A stretch of 64,000 nucleotides of DNA from Flavobacterium sp. 9. Lineage in GTDB: Bacteria > Bacteroidota > Bacteroidia > Flavobacteriales > Flavobacteriaceae. The stretch is from the NCBI RefSeq assembly GCF_002754195.1, contig NZ_PEEU01000001.1:186001-250000 (forward strand), read 5' to 3'. Under the pieces are notes generated by a model. It saw only the letters and a list, made by a program, of their open reading frames with translations, made no database searches and had not been told where the DNA came from. Position numbers and translations under genes: made by a program. This document shows, piece after piece, positions 52,664 to 61,719 of this stretch (position 1 is its first letter; each line of letters begins with the position of its first letter).

Positions 52664-53587
52664 ATGGATCGCACTTACAAGAATTTTTACAGACAATTTT
52701 ATCTTAAAACGGGAGGATTTCTGCCTACAAAACCTTTGAATAAAAATCTTTTTCCGGGCGATTATTTCCAAATAAAAAATGGCGAAATAATTCTCTTGGG
52801 AAACATTTATCGCAACGCTATTGTAGCGCATCAGGATATTGATATAAGCGATGTGATTGCGTTGAATGCCTCTAATTGGAATTTTAGCGACGGGATTTCA
52901 AAACCATATTCAGGGCGAGCGCATGCACATGCGGCAATTGATGGTCAGATTGAATTTAGTAAACAGATATTGGCTTTTGCTAATAAGGGAAGTTTCATTT
53001 TTAAAGCTGAAGAACCGGAATCCATAAAAATTAATAATTGGAATGAAATCCAACAGCAATTAATTATAAAACTAACGCAGACTTTATACTCTTTCAGGGA
53101 ACTTTATGTGGTGACAGAAAGTGCTACTGCTTCTACCACAACTCTGGCTACGGCGGGCGAAGCAAATGCGGAATTGGAATTGGCATGTGAGGCGGAAAAC
53201 TTTGGTCTGGTTGATATTTTTGGACATCAAAATACCAAAACGATTCAGTCAAAGGATATTGAATATTATCATAGGGAAACCAAAAGAAAACCCGCTTATT
53301 TCAAAGCTAAAAAATTAGTGGTTCAGGACGAAAAACTGGCTTATTTTATTAGTGATTTTATCGCCAAAGAAAATAATATGAGCGAATGGACGGATTCTTT
53401 TTTTGATTCGAATTTTCATAATGAGATTGATTACAATACTCAAATGCTAATGCAAAATGCGCAGGGTTTTTACCTGGATATGCTGCAATGCAATGAGTTA
53501 AATCCAAATACGGCTTTGTTGTATTTTAAATGGGTGGATGCTAATCTCGACGATGTAGAAAAACTATTTGGCACTTATGGAAACTAA
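52664..53587 (+). CDS. eCIS-associated protein of unknown function, upstream of the ATPase
   Basis: I do not recognise the family of this 307-residue protein. It has a mixed alpha/beta N-terminus (KNLFPGDYFQIKNGEIILLGN), an Ala/Thr-rich stretch (TESATASTTTLATAGEANAE) and a more conserved-looking C-terminus (LQCNELNPNTALLYFKWVDA). It overlaps the ATPase gene by 20 bases, so translation is coupled. It may be an accessory of the ATPase or a baseplate component. No signal peptide is seen. Confidence 0.55.
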   Translation: MDRTYKNFYRQFYLKTGGFLPTKPLNKNLFPGDYFQIKNGEIILLGNIYRNAIVAHQDIDISDVIALNASNWNFSDGISKPYSGRAHAHAAIDGQIEFSKQILAFANKGSFIFKAEEPESIKINNWNEIQQQLIIKLTQTLYSFRELYVVTESATASTTTLATAGEANAELELACEAENFGLVDIFGHQNTKTIQSKDIEYYHRETKRKPAYFKAKKLVVQDEKLAYFISDFIAKENNMSEWTDSFFDSNFHNEIDYNTQMLMQNAQGFYLDMLQCNELNPNTALLYFKWVDANLDDVEKLFGTYGN

Positions 53588-54944
53588 TCCTGATATTATC
53601 GTTTTGCATAATGAAATGGATTGGCTGCAAAGGGTAATCGATCAGGTTATTTGCAGCTATTTGCTTCAGGAAGGTCACGAAAATCGCTGGCAGGATATTC
53701 CGTTGCCTGAAACTGATACCGATATTGAAGATAGTGTTTATTACAAAAAAATAATAGAATGGGATTTGAGTCTCTACGAGCGACTTTGCCTTGCTTTGAT
53801 TCTTGCGCCTCAGATTAAACCTGAAGTTCTGGATATTTTCTTTAGCAAAAATGCCATGTACGATCGTGGTTTTACTGAATTTGGCGGAGTTGTCAATAAA
53901 AATCACAGCGGTTTTTTACCAACTGGTCAAACTTTGTCTTTTTTGATTTCGGCGGTTAATCCTGAATTACGAATTGAAATACTCCATATTCTGAGCTCGA
54001 CAAATATCCTTGCAAAAGAACAGGTTTTGGTTCTGGAATCTACGGAATCTTATGTACCTGTTTTGAATCAGGTGATTTCGATTAACGAACGTTGGCTGCA
54101 CTATTTTATAACAGGAGTTTTGCCCAAACTTGAACATAGTGTTTCGTTTCCGGCGCAGCAAATTTCGACCAATATGGACTGGGACGATTTGGTTCTCGAA
54201 GATCATGTTATGAATCAGGTTATGGAAATTAATGCCTGGCTCAATCATGGTGCAACTCTTATGAAGGAATGGGGTCTTGAAAATAAAATAAAACCGGGTT
54301 ATCGAACGCTTTTTTACGGACCTCCGGGAACGGGTAAAACGCTTACGGCAACTTTACTGGGAAAAAACACAAACAGAGAGGTTTACAGAGTCGATCTTTC
54401 GATGATTGTCTCGAAATATATTGGTGAAACCGAAAAAAATCTGTCTAAGATATTTGATGTTGCACAACACAAAGACTGGATTTTATTTTTTGATGAAGCC
54501 GATGCGCTTTTCGGAAAAAGAACGAGCGCTACCTCATCAAATGACCGACACGCAAATCAACAAACGGGATATTTACTGCAAAGAATTGAAGATTTTCCGG
54601 GTGTTGTTATTCTGGCTTCCAACTTAAAGGAAAATATGGACGAAGCTTTTTCGAGAAGGTTTCAATCGATGATTCATTTTACAATGCCAACTGCCGAAGA
54701 AAGGATTCTGTTATGGGAAAAAGCTTTCTCAGGAAAATGCAAGCTTGATCCGGATATTGACATCGAGGACATTGCCGAAAACTACGAACTCGCCGGTGGC
54801 GCCATTATTAATGTATTGCGTTTTTGTGCTTTGGCAGCAATTCAAAAAAATGAAACTATTGTAAGTCGTCAGGATCTGCTGGAAGGCATTAGACGTGAAT
54901 TTAAAAAAGAGAACAAAACACTGAAGGTTACTCAAATGAATTGA
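53568..54944 (+). CDS. AAA+ ATPase (Pvc15/Afp15-like)
   Basis: The 458-residue protein has a helical N-terminal domain of about 190 residues and a C-terminal AAA+ module. Walker A is GPPGTGKTLTAT (about 251), Walker B FFDEADALFG (about 308), with sensor and arginine finger in AFSRRFQSMIHF. This is the conserved eCIS ATPase that is needed for assembly or cargo loading, and it is a diagnostic marker of eCIS over phage tails. Translation may start at 53568 or at the ATG nine bases later. Confidence 0.94.
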   Translation: MALMETNPDIIVLHNEMDWLQRVIDQVICSYLLQEGHENRWQDIPLPETDTDIEDSVYYKKIIEWDLSLYERLCLALILAPQIKPEVLDIFFSKNAMYDRGFTEFGGVVNKNHSGFLPTGQTLSFLISAVNPELRIEILHILSSTNILAKEQVLVLESTESYVPVLNQVISINERWLHYFITGVLPKLEHSVSFPAQQISTNMDWDDLVLEDHVMNQVMEINAWLNHGATLMKEWGLENKIKPGYRTLFYGPPGTGKTLTATLLGKNTNREVYRVDLSMIVSKYIGETEKNLSKIFDVAQHKDWILFFDEADALFGKRTSATSSNDRHANQQTGYLLQRIEDFPGVVILASNLKENMDEAFSRRFQSMIHFTMPTAEERILLWEKAFSGKCKLDPDIDIEDIAENYELAGGAIINVLRFCALAAIQKNETIVSRQDLLEGIRREFKKENKTLKVTQMN

Positions 54945-54950
54945 CGCATT

Positions 54951-55538
54951 ATGAAAAAAAATGAAAACATAATTCAACCTATTCCTGATGAGGACAATTT
55001 ATACTATTATAAAATGACTCTTAAAATTGGAAACTGGAGAAAACATTTTGATCTCAATTATGTCAATACGATAATTGCAATGGCACTGCATTTTTTTACT
55101 AAAAAGGATCAGATTTTGTTCAATGGATTTCTAATTACAAGTCAAAATGTCTATCTAATGATACAAACTAAAGAGGAAACTATAGAATCAGTGGTTAGTA
55201 AAATTGAGCTTCGAATTATTTATTTATTAAAAAATAATCCGAAGAAACTAAAAGTAAACCGAAACGAGATTTCTTTTATCGCCGACGATGAAAGTTTTTT
55301 TTATGAAACCCAAAAACCTTTATTCAAAATACATCCGTTGCGTAATAAACATTTAGAAAAACTGATTACAGGAGAAAAAGTAGAACTACCTTATTTTGAT
55401 CGTACTCTTCAGAATTTGAAAGCAACGATTCATAATCATCCGTATTGTTCGGCTATTTCTTATTTAGGTGGTATTAGCACTGTAAAAGTTACCGAATTTC
55501 AAAAAGCAGATAAGGATAAGCCAGATCGTGATCGATAA
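54951..55538 (+). CDS. Small protein with a degenerate Y1-transposase-like fold, uncertain
   Basis: The 195-residue product has no certain family. The segment NGFLITSQNVYLMIQTKEE resembles the strand and catalytic region of REP-associated tyrosine transposases, where the motif would be PNHVHLI. The HxH histidines are missing here (N and Y in their place), so catalysis is unlikely. It is only 6 bases after the ATPase and is probably cotranscribed. It could be a domesticated transposase relative, or an unrelated protein that happens to look similar. Low confidence. Confidence 0.4.
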   Translation: MKKNENIIQPIPDEDNLYYYKMTLKIGNWRKHFDLNYVNTIIAMALHFFTKKDQILFNGFLITSQNVYLMIQTKEETIESVVSKIELRIIYLLKNNPKKLKVNRNEISFIADDESFFYETQKPLFKIHPLRNKHLEKLITGEKVELPYFDRTLQNLKATIHNHPYCSAISYLGGISTVKVTEFQKADKDKPDRDR

Positions 55539-55615
55539 AAATTAATAACACATAGAAACATAATTTTCTCTGCCTAAAAAAAGAATATAAATAAGAACAA
55601 GTTTCTTCACACATA

Positions 55616-55688
55616 GTTTGTCACCCTGAGCGAAGTCGAAGGGCGCTTCAATTGAAACACGAGCTTCGACTGCGCTCAGCATGACAAA
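55616..55688. repeat. Palindromic element of the cctgagcgaagtcgaag subtype
   Basis: The left arm tttgtcaccctgagcgaagtcgaag pairs with cttcgactgcgctcagcatgacaaa with one or two mismatches. It lies between the uncertain 195-residue gene and the GH25 gene and starts the cargo part of the locus. Confidence 0.75.
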
Positions 55689-55748
55689 TAGTTATTAAAA
55701 TAAAGAACCAAATCAACAAAAGCTATTAACGAAACTAAACCACAAAAA

Positions 55749-56387
55749 ATGACTACACCAGCAACTAATAATTTCACTGTATTTGGTATTGATATTTCAA
55801 GATATCAGGGCAACGAAATCAATTTTCTAAATAAGCAAGTTGACAAACTCACTTTTATAATCTGCAAAGCTACAGAAGGAATTACCTATACTGATTCGAG
55901 TTTTAAGACAAACTGGCCAGCGATTCAGGCAAAAGGATATGTTCGTGGAGCCTATCATTTTTATCATTGCAACGATGATCCTTCCAAACAGGTTGCTAAT
56001 TATCTGGGCGTTATGGGTGCGTTTTCAGACACGGACTTTCCTCCTATTGTTGACTTTGAAGAAAGCAGCATTGATGCGGGCGTTAATAAAGCGAGTATTC
56101 AGCCTAATTTATTGCAGTTCTTAACTTTATTAGAACAAAAAACAGGACGAAAACCTCTTATTTATACGGATAATAATACGGCAAATGCTTATTTGACTGA
56201 TCCTTCGTTTGCTGGTTATGCGTTATGGATTGCCAATTATAACCCTACGCTTAAAATACCAAATGTCTGGACAAACTGGACGATCTGGCAACAATCTCAA
56301 AGTTATAAGCTAAATGGTCAGCTTAATGATTATGATGTTTTTAATGGTGATAGTAATGCTTTTTCAAATTTCATTCAATCGAGTTAA
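55749..56387 (+). CDS. GH25 lysozyme-like protein, eCIS-linked
   Basis: This 212-residue protein has the GH25 barrel: GIDISRYQGNEINFLNKQVD, FIICKATEGITYTD, RGAYHFYHCND and FPPIVDFEESS with the acidic catalytic residues (Asp and Glu in VDFEE), ending NQSS-type. There is no signal peptide, so export must be through the particle or lysis. In eCIS loci such lysozymes may be cargo or help to release the particle. It lacks the N-terminal tag of the neighbouring cargoes. Confidence 0.88.
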   Translation: MTTPATNNFTVFGIDISRYQGNEINFLNKQVDKLTFIICKATEGITYTDSSFKTNWPAIQAKGYVRGAYHFYHCNDDPSKQVANYLGVMGAFSDTDFPPIVDFEESSIDAGVNKASIQPNLLQFLTLLEQKTGRKPLIYTDNNTANAYLTDPSFAGYALWIANYNPTLKIPNVWTNWTIWQQSQSYKLNGQLNDYDVFNGDSNAFSNFIQSS

Positions 56388-56431
56388 GGTTCTGAAATAG
56401 TACGCAGTTATATAATTCAAAAAAGAAGAAA

Positions 56432-57250
56432 ATGACGCAGCAACATAAAAAAATATCGGAAAATAAAACGACTCTAACTGCCGCAAATGCAAATCGGGAT
56501 AATAACGCTATTCAATTAAAAGACAATCGCGAATATTCTCTTGTACAAAGAAAAATGCAGGAACATGTAGAAAATAGTCTACAACAAAACACAATTTCTA
56601 ATACTGGTGTTGCGCAGTTAAAAGGTGGTAAAAAAGAGGAGAAAAAGAATCCTAAGAAAAGAAAAAGAGAAGAGTCTGAAAGTGATGAAGAAGGCAGCGA
56701 TGACGATGGCAGCGGTGATTTTGTACCTCCGCAAGCAAAAAAACAAAAGAGATTTCATATCCCAAACGATACTACGGAACATGTTATAAGGCATACTGCT
56801 CACAAACGCGAAAATGTCAATAGTAATTATGATGATGTTTATACTTGCCCCGGATGTAGACGACCTCTTGCTTATACCAAAAAAGGAAGCAAGAAGCTGG
56901 AACTTACCAAATATGCTTTTACTAGTAAAGGTGGTAATCATCACGAACAACGGGCTTTGACATTAGACCACTATCCTACTTGGGCACCGCGAGAACGTGA
57001 ATTGAAGTCGAAAGGCGCGACTAATGAAGAAATAAAAGAAGATCACAATGATCCGGATCGTCTTAGGGCTTTTTGCAAAGTATGCAATGAAAGTCACAAG
57101 TATGAGAAAAAGAAAAAAGTCGATTATGAAAGTGATACTGATGAAGAAGGATATCATACTCCGGATGATGAACCTGAAAACAAAGGTTTTTATAGCGGTT
57201 TCCGCAAGGGTCCTGATCCTGGTTCCGGTGGTGCTGGAATAACTACATAA
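56432..57250 (+). CDS. HNH-family nuclease cargo with NLS-like basic region
   Basis: The protein has 272 residues. Residues 1 to about 50 share the loading-tag pattern of the next genes (MTQQHKKISENKTT...NNAIQLKDNREYSLVQRK). Residues about 71-90 hold a highly basic KKNPKKRKREE followed by an acidic stretch, like a nuclear-localisation signal. The C-terminal half has CPGC (about 139-142), LDHYPTW (about 180) and FCKVCNESHK (about 215-222), i.e. an HNH nuclease flanked by zinc-type CxxC pairs. It lacks DUF4157. A DNA-cutting toxin is the natural reading. The NLS would suit a eukaryotic target, which is an inference. Confidence 0.78.
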   Translation: MTQQHKKISENKTTLTAANANRDNNAIQLKDNREYSLVQRKMQEHVENSLQQNTISNTGVAQLKGGKKEEKKNPKKRKREESESDEEGSDDDGSGDFVPPQAKKQKRFHIPNDTTEHVIRHTAHKRENVNSNYDDVYTCPGCRRPLAYTKKGSKKLELTKYAFTSKGGNHHEQRALTLDHYPTWAPRERELKSKGATNEEIKEDHNDPDRLRAFCKVCNESHKYEKKKKVDYESDTDEEGYHTPDDEPENKGFYSGFRKGPDPGSGGAGITT

Positions 57251-57257
57251 AAAGAAA

Positions 57258-59777
57258 ATGACGCAACAACACGACAAAATATCCGAAAATAAAACAGCCG
57301 TAACTGCTGCCTATAATGGTGGCGGGACTACTGCTGTGCAATTAAAAAACAATCGGAAATATTCTGTTGTACAAAGAAAGCTTGCTGAGAGAAGTGCTGC
57401 AACGCAACAAGCTTCTTTTACTCCTGTTCAAAGAAAAGCAAACAATACTGGCTTGCCCAATAATCTAAAATCCGGAATAGAAAATCTTTCGGGTCATTCT
57501 ATGGATGATGTCAAAGTGCATTATAACTCTGATAAACCTGCTCAGCTTAATGCTCATGCTTATGCTCAGGGATCTGATATACATATAGCTTCAGGACAAG
57601 AAAAACATTTGCCACATGAAGCTTGGCACGTTGTACAACAAAAACAAGGACGGGTGAAACCTAATTTACAAATGAAGGGAAAAGTGAATGTAAATGATGA
57701 TTCAGGTTTAGAAAAGGAAGCTGATGTTATGGGGAATAAAGCTTTGAATATTCAGTTAAAAAAAACTGGTATTCAAATTATAGAATCAAACGTTTCTATA
57801 CCCCAAGTTAAACAATTGTCTAAAATTAGCAAATTACCTCCAGTATCTGGTATTTTGCTTCCCTGTGGACATGAAAGTCAGGGAATAGTACAAAGAATGA
57901 TTTTGTTCAATCTTCCTCCGGAAGCAAAAGATATTGAAGAACTTGAAAAATACGTCTATGGAACAGTAATTAATAATCGCGGACAAAATTTTGAAGAGGC
58001 TATAAGTGGACATAAAGATGCTCATTTATGGATGGATATTATACGAGATGCGCTCTATAAAAAAGAGATTGTGAGAGCTACGCAACAGATAAAAAATGTA
58101 ATTGATATTGTAAACGACTCTGAAACCAAAAAGCCTCATCACCCAAATCCTGTGCATAAAGGCAAAAATGGGGGTGCAAAAAAACTGGCATTAGAAAATG
58201 AAGCTCCCTACACTATAAGTAAAACTGCTTTGAGTACTTCTCTTGTTAATAAGGCCCGCAAGTTAATTATTGATTCTCGTCAATTAGATACTAACAAATT
58301 TATGCTAGGTCTTTTGGTTCTTCCTGATGGTCAACAAATTTTTGCGCTTTCAGGAAATAAACCTGAAATGGTAAAATTAGTTGAAATGATTTTGGAAAAA
58401 GATTTTCAATTGTTCAATAATAAAGTTTATGATAAAACCTCGATTTCTCCTGAAGATGAAGCAAAATACGAAGAAGATGTCAGTGACGAAATAGGTAAAA
58501 ATGACAAATACTTTGCTTATGAAGATAGAAAAGTAGTTAGAAAAAGAAGTGTGAACAAAGAAGATTTAGGGTCCTTTCCTGCTAACTGTTCAGCTGCGGT
58601 AGCTTTGTCAGTGGCAAAAACCGTTGATCCTAAAGCTTTTACTGGTTCGGCAAAAATGGGCTTGACCGAAGTTTTTGTATCAGGGAACCCCAATTCAAAA
58701 GTGTTGATTTATAATAAGCTAACTGCTGAGGGGGATAGCTTTACGATGCATGATGAAGATGTTCCTTCTTGTCACGTTTGTCAAATGCAATTAGCAAAAG
58801 TAGCATCTGAAGTAGTAGAACTTGAGAGACAAGGTATTACGGAAAGAGTTAGAATGGAAATCGATAAAACAAGTTATAGTATAGAACAATCAACAAAAAA
58901 ATTAACTGCTCTAAAACAAGAAAAGGAACAAAAAAGCCCTTTGGCAAGTCAAGAAAAGGTACTGGAAAAAGCATTTGCCGAAGGTAAAGAAAAGCAATTA
59001 AGTTTGAAACAAGATCTTACAAATGTGGAACAAAAATTAAAAAATACCACCAAAAAATTAAACAAATTTAATGCCGAGGTCGAAGGACTAGAAGAACAAA
59101 TTAACAATTTGAATTATGAGAAAAAAGGATGGGATAAAGAAGCAAAAACTTCTAAAAAATTTGAATTGCAAATGCTTGCTATCGAATCCAGAATAAAAAA
59201 ATTGGAGGACAAGATTACGGAACTTGAAGCAGATTATAAAGAGTTACATAACGCAGGTAAAGGATTCGGTATAGTTTATACAGCATGGCATAAAAAAATA
59301 GCTGCTTTGCAAGTTAAATATCCTGAGGTTAAACCAAAAGATATGGAAAGCAAATTGTCAAAAGAGATTGAAGCTCTAGAAAAAATTAAATCTAAGGAAG
59401 AAGCAGATAAATCAAGAGTTTATGGAGAAAATACTTCTGCTAGTTTTACAGCCAGAGTATCAATCGCTGATCAAAAAAAAAGAGACATTTCAGACGAAAT
59501 AAAACTAAAAACTGGTTCTAGAAATGAAATGAGTGCGCATGCTAAAGAGTTATCGATCGATCAAATAGCATTAAAAGAAGAAAATGACAAACTAAACCAA
59601 GAAATCGAAAAATTAATTTTAGAAAACAAAAATTTAGAAGTTAATTTAAGTGAGTCATCAACAGCTGCACAAGAATTACGTAAAATCGATAAAGAAATTA
59701 AAGATCTGGAAACAACACAAGCCAGGGAAATTCGAGAGTTGAAGATTCTTACATTAAAACAAAATGTCTATCATTAA
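57258..59777 (+). CDS. DUF4157 eCIS cargo with deaminase-like and coiled-coil regions
   Basis: The protein has 839 residues. After the tag ([15 protein letters not shown]) comes the DUF4157 eCIS-core domain: [40 protein letters not shown] and [13 protein letters not shown] with the HExxH motif (about 120). A middle section (about 420-510) contains [24 protein letters not shown] and [11 protein letters not shown]; the strand/helix order and the P-x-C-x-x-C element resemble nucleic-acid or nucleotide deaminases. The usual acid of the C/H-A-E motif is not visible. From about 540 to 839 it is a long coiled coil. An effector is likely; its activity is not proven. Confidence 0.72.
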   Translation: MTQQHDKISENKTAVTAAYNGGGTTAVQLKNNRKYSVVQRKLAERSAATQQASFTPVQRKANNTGLPNNLKSGIENLSGHSMDDVKVHYNSDKPAQLNAHAYAQGSDIHIASGQEKHLPHEAWHVVQQKQGRVKPNLQMKGKVNVNDDSGLEKEADVMGNKALNIQLKKTGIQIIESNVSIPQVKQLSKISKLPPVSGILLPCGHESQGIVQRMILFNLPPEAKDIEELEKYVYGTVINNRGQNFEEAISGHKDAHLWMDIIRDALYKKEIVRATQQIKNVIDIVNDSETKKPHHPNPVHKGKNGGAKKLALENEAPYTISKTALSTSLVNKARKLIIDSRQLDTNKFMLGLLVLPDGQQIFALSGNKPEMVKLVEMILEKDFQLFNNKVYDKTSISPEDEAKYEEDVSDEIGKNDKYFAYEDRKVVRKRSVNKEDLGSFPANCSAAVALSVAKTVDPKAFTGSAKMGLTEVFVSGNPNSKVLIYNKLTAEGDSFTMHDEDVPSCHVCQMQLAKVASEVVELERQGITERVRMEIDKTSYSIEQSTKKLTALKQEKEQKSPLASQEKVLEKAFAEGKEKQLSLKQDLTNVEQKLKNTTKKLNKFNAEVEGLEEQINNLNYEKKGWDKEAKTSKKFELQMLAIESRIKKLEDKITELEADYKELHNAGKGFGIVYTAWHKKIAALQVKYPEVKPKDMESKLSKEIEALEKIKSKEEADKSRVYGENTSASFTARVSIADQKKRDISDEIKLKTGSRNEMSAHAKELSIDQIALKEENDKLNQEIEKLILENKNLEVNLSESSTAAQELRKIDKEIKDLETTQAREIRELKILTLKQNVYH

Positions 59778-59803
59778 TCATAACGATGTTTTAAAAATTA
59801 AAA

Positions 59804-61567
59804 ATGATACAGCAACACGACAAAATATCGGAAAATAAAACAACTGAAGCTTCTGCTAATAATGGCGGTGGGACTAGTGCTGTTCAATTAAAAAACAATC
59901 GGGAATATTCTGTTGTACAACAAAAACTTGCTGAAAAAACTATAAAGCAACAAGCTTCTTTCCCTCCTGTTCAAAGAAAAGCAAACAATACTGGCTTGCC
60001 TAATAATCTAAAATCCGGAATCGAAAATCTTTCCGGTCATTCTATGGATGATGTAAAGGTTCATTATAACTCTGATAAACCTGCTCAGCTTAATGCTCAT
60101 GCTTATGCGCAGGGAACAGATATTCATCTTGCATCCGGACAAGAAAAACATTTACCGCACGAGGCTTGGCACGTAGTACAGCAAAAACAAGGCAGAGTAA
60201 AACCTACTTTGCAAATGAAGGGAAAAGTGAATGTCAATGATGATACCGGTCTCGAAAAGGAAGCAGATGTTATGGGTGCGAAAGCAATCCAATTGAAAAA
60301 AGAAATTAAGCAACCCAATACGCTTAAGACAGGAAATAATAATGGAAGTAGCTCTGTAAGACAATTAAAAAGCGAGCAAACTACAGATTATGGAAAATTT
60401 ATTGCTGATCCGTACCAAACCATTCCAGCTACGGCACCTGTATCAGGGGCACATATCGAGTTGAAATTTGAACCCAATGAAAAAGTTGAGGGACGAATAG
60501 GTCTTGTCCAAACAGTAAAAAGAGACCTTTATACAGATAAAGGTGAGCATGCTACAAAAGACAGCGACTTTGGGCCAATGAAAGGCCAGGTTCTTGAAGG
60601 GGATAACAAAGGCTGGAGAGTAGATCAACTTCCGTTTGGAGAAACAAAAGGAGTGCTCGGTTATGGGAAAAAGAAATTTCTACAAACGACTAGTCCAGTA
60701 GCATATGGATTCTCAAACTATCATTCAGGTCATGAAGCATTGCCAGAAAAACTTTCCGATACACCCAACCCAAAAAATACCTTACCGTCTCATGGGTATA
60801 AAGGAAACAAAACTCAAACAGGTTATAGAAAAAATAATACCATAATACCTGCAATACTGGAAGATACCCCAACCCACCCAAAAAATGGAGGTTCACTATT
60901 TCTTGCAGAAACTGCGGCGATCATTCTGGATGGTCCAATGCAAAAGACTTATCTGGGTTCAATAGAATGGGGATATGTGGCTGCGGCAGGGAAATCGGCA
61001 CAACTGCAGCCTGGAGCTATAAATTTGAAGAGCATGGGTGTTCCATCACCACGGTTTATGGATGCTGCACTAGCGTGGAATAGAGTACAGAAAATAACAG
61101 ATCCATATAGTGGGACAGAGCATTTAATTATTCCATTACCTGTTCAATATACCGGTTTCAAAAAAGCCAAAGATCTTCCAAGTCTTATAGAAATTATCAA
61201 AGAATTTTTGCAAAGCAATCACGATACTCCAGATACTAAGTTAGCCGCTAAGCACCTTCTGACAATGGCAGAATCTGAAGGTCTTCATGCTGATAATCAA
61301 ATACAAACAGGAATTCCTCAAAGCATAAAGAAGGTAGAAGATGCTCTTAAAATGCCACTTGGCTTCCTAGGTTTTATATCAGGAATGCCAACAGCCAAAC
61401 TTGTATTCTCATTGAACCAGAAACTCGAATCTCTTAAAACAGAACATGAGAGAGCAAAAAAATATTTTAAAGAGTTGGAATCTCTAGCTGAGCAGCTCGA
61501 CATTTTAATGAAGAAAATTAATAAAGACAAAACATTAGAAGAAAAAAGCTCCAATTCACAGATTTAA
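59804..61567 (+). CDS. DUF4157 eCIS cargo with uncharacterised C-terminal domain
   Basis: The 587-residue protein starts with the same tag and DUF4157 domain as its neighbour ([13 protein letters not shown] at about 119), almost identical at the DNA level over the first 500 bases. The C-terminal part (from about residue 195) is different: GFSNYHSGHEALPEKLSDTP, then LFLAETAAIILDGPMQKTYLGSIEWGY, a stretch I have seen attached to DUF4157 elsewhere but cannot name. A short coiled coil closes it. It is presumably a toxin with a different payload loaded by the same front end. Confidence 0.72.
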   Translation: MIQQHDKISENKTTEASANNGGGTSAVQLKNNREYSVVQQKLAEKTIKQQASFPPVQRKANNTGLPNNLKSGIENLSGHSMDDVKVHYNSDKPAQLNAHAYAQGTDIHLASGQEKHLPHEAWHVVQQKQGRVKPTLQMKGKVNVNDDTGLEKEADVMGAKAIQLKKEIKQPNTLKTGNNNGSSSVRQLKSEQTTDYGKFIADPYQTIPATAPVSGAHIELKFEPNEKVEGRIGLVQTVKRDLYTDKGEHATKDSDFGPMKGQVLEGDNKGWRVDQLPFGETKGVLGYGKKKFLQTTSPVAYGFSNYHSGHEALPEKLSDTPNPKNTLPSHGYKGNKTQTGYRKNNTIIPAILEDTPTHPKNGGSLFLAETAAIILDGPMQKTYLGSIEWGYVAAAGKSAQLQPGAINLKSMGVPSPRFMDAALAWNRVQKITDPYSGTEHLIIPLPVQYTGFKKAKDLPSLIEIIKEFLQSNHDTPDTKLAAKHLLTMAESEGLHADNQIQTGIPQSIKKVEDALKMPLGFLGFISGMPTAKLVFSLNQKLESLKTEHERAKKYFKELESLAEQLDILMKKINKDKTLEEKSSNSQI

Positions 61568-61595
61568 TAACGGGTTCCTAATATTTTAATACGAT

Positions 61596-61694
61596 ATGGA
61601 AAATAGTTATGAAAAAGCAAAAACACAATCTATTGCCAATATTCTAAACCAGAAAACTGTTCAGAGTAAGGAATCTCTAATAAACTTAATCTAA
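61596..61694 (+). CDS. Short ORF, possible remnant of a cargo N-terminus
   Basis: This 32-residue ORF starts MENSYEKAKTQSIANILNQK, similar in style to the cargo leaders, and stops 25 bases before the glycosidase gene. It may be the relic of a lost cargo gene, or be read as a small separate peptide. There is no homolog I can name. Low confidence. Confidence 0.3.
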   Translation: MENSYEKAKTQSIANILNQKTVQSKESLINLI

Positions 61695-61719
61695 ATATTA
61701 ATCTTTAAAAACTACAAAA

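Noticed and set aside
56618..57277. Minus-strand hydrophobic ORFs opposite the HNH gene
   Set aside because: Antisense of Lys/Glu-rich codons produces Phe/Leu/Ser-rich frames; no start or context supports them.
59500..59777. Coiled coil as an SMC or recombination protein
   Set aside because: There are no Walker motifs or hinge; it is the C-terminal part of a DUF4157 protein.
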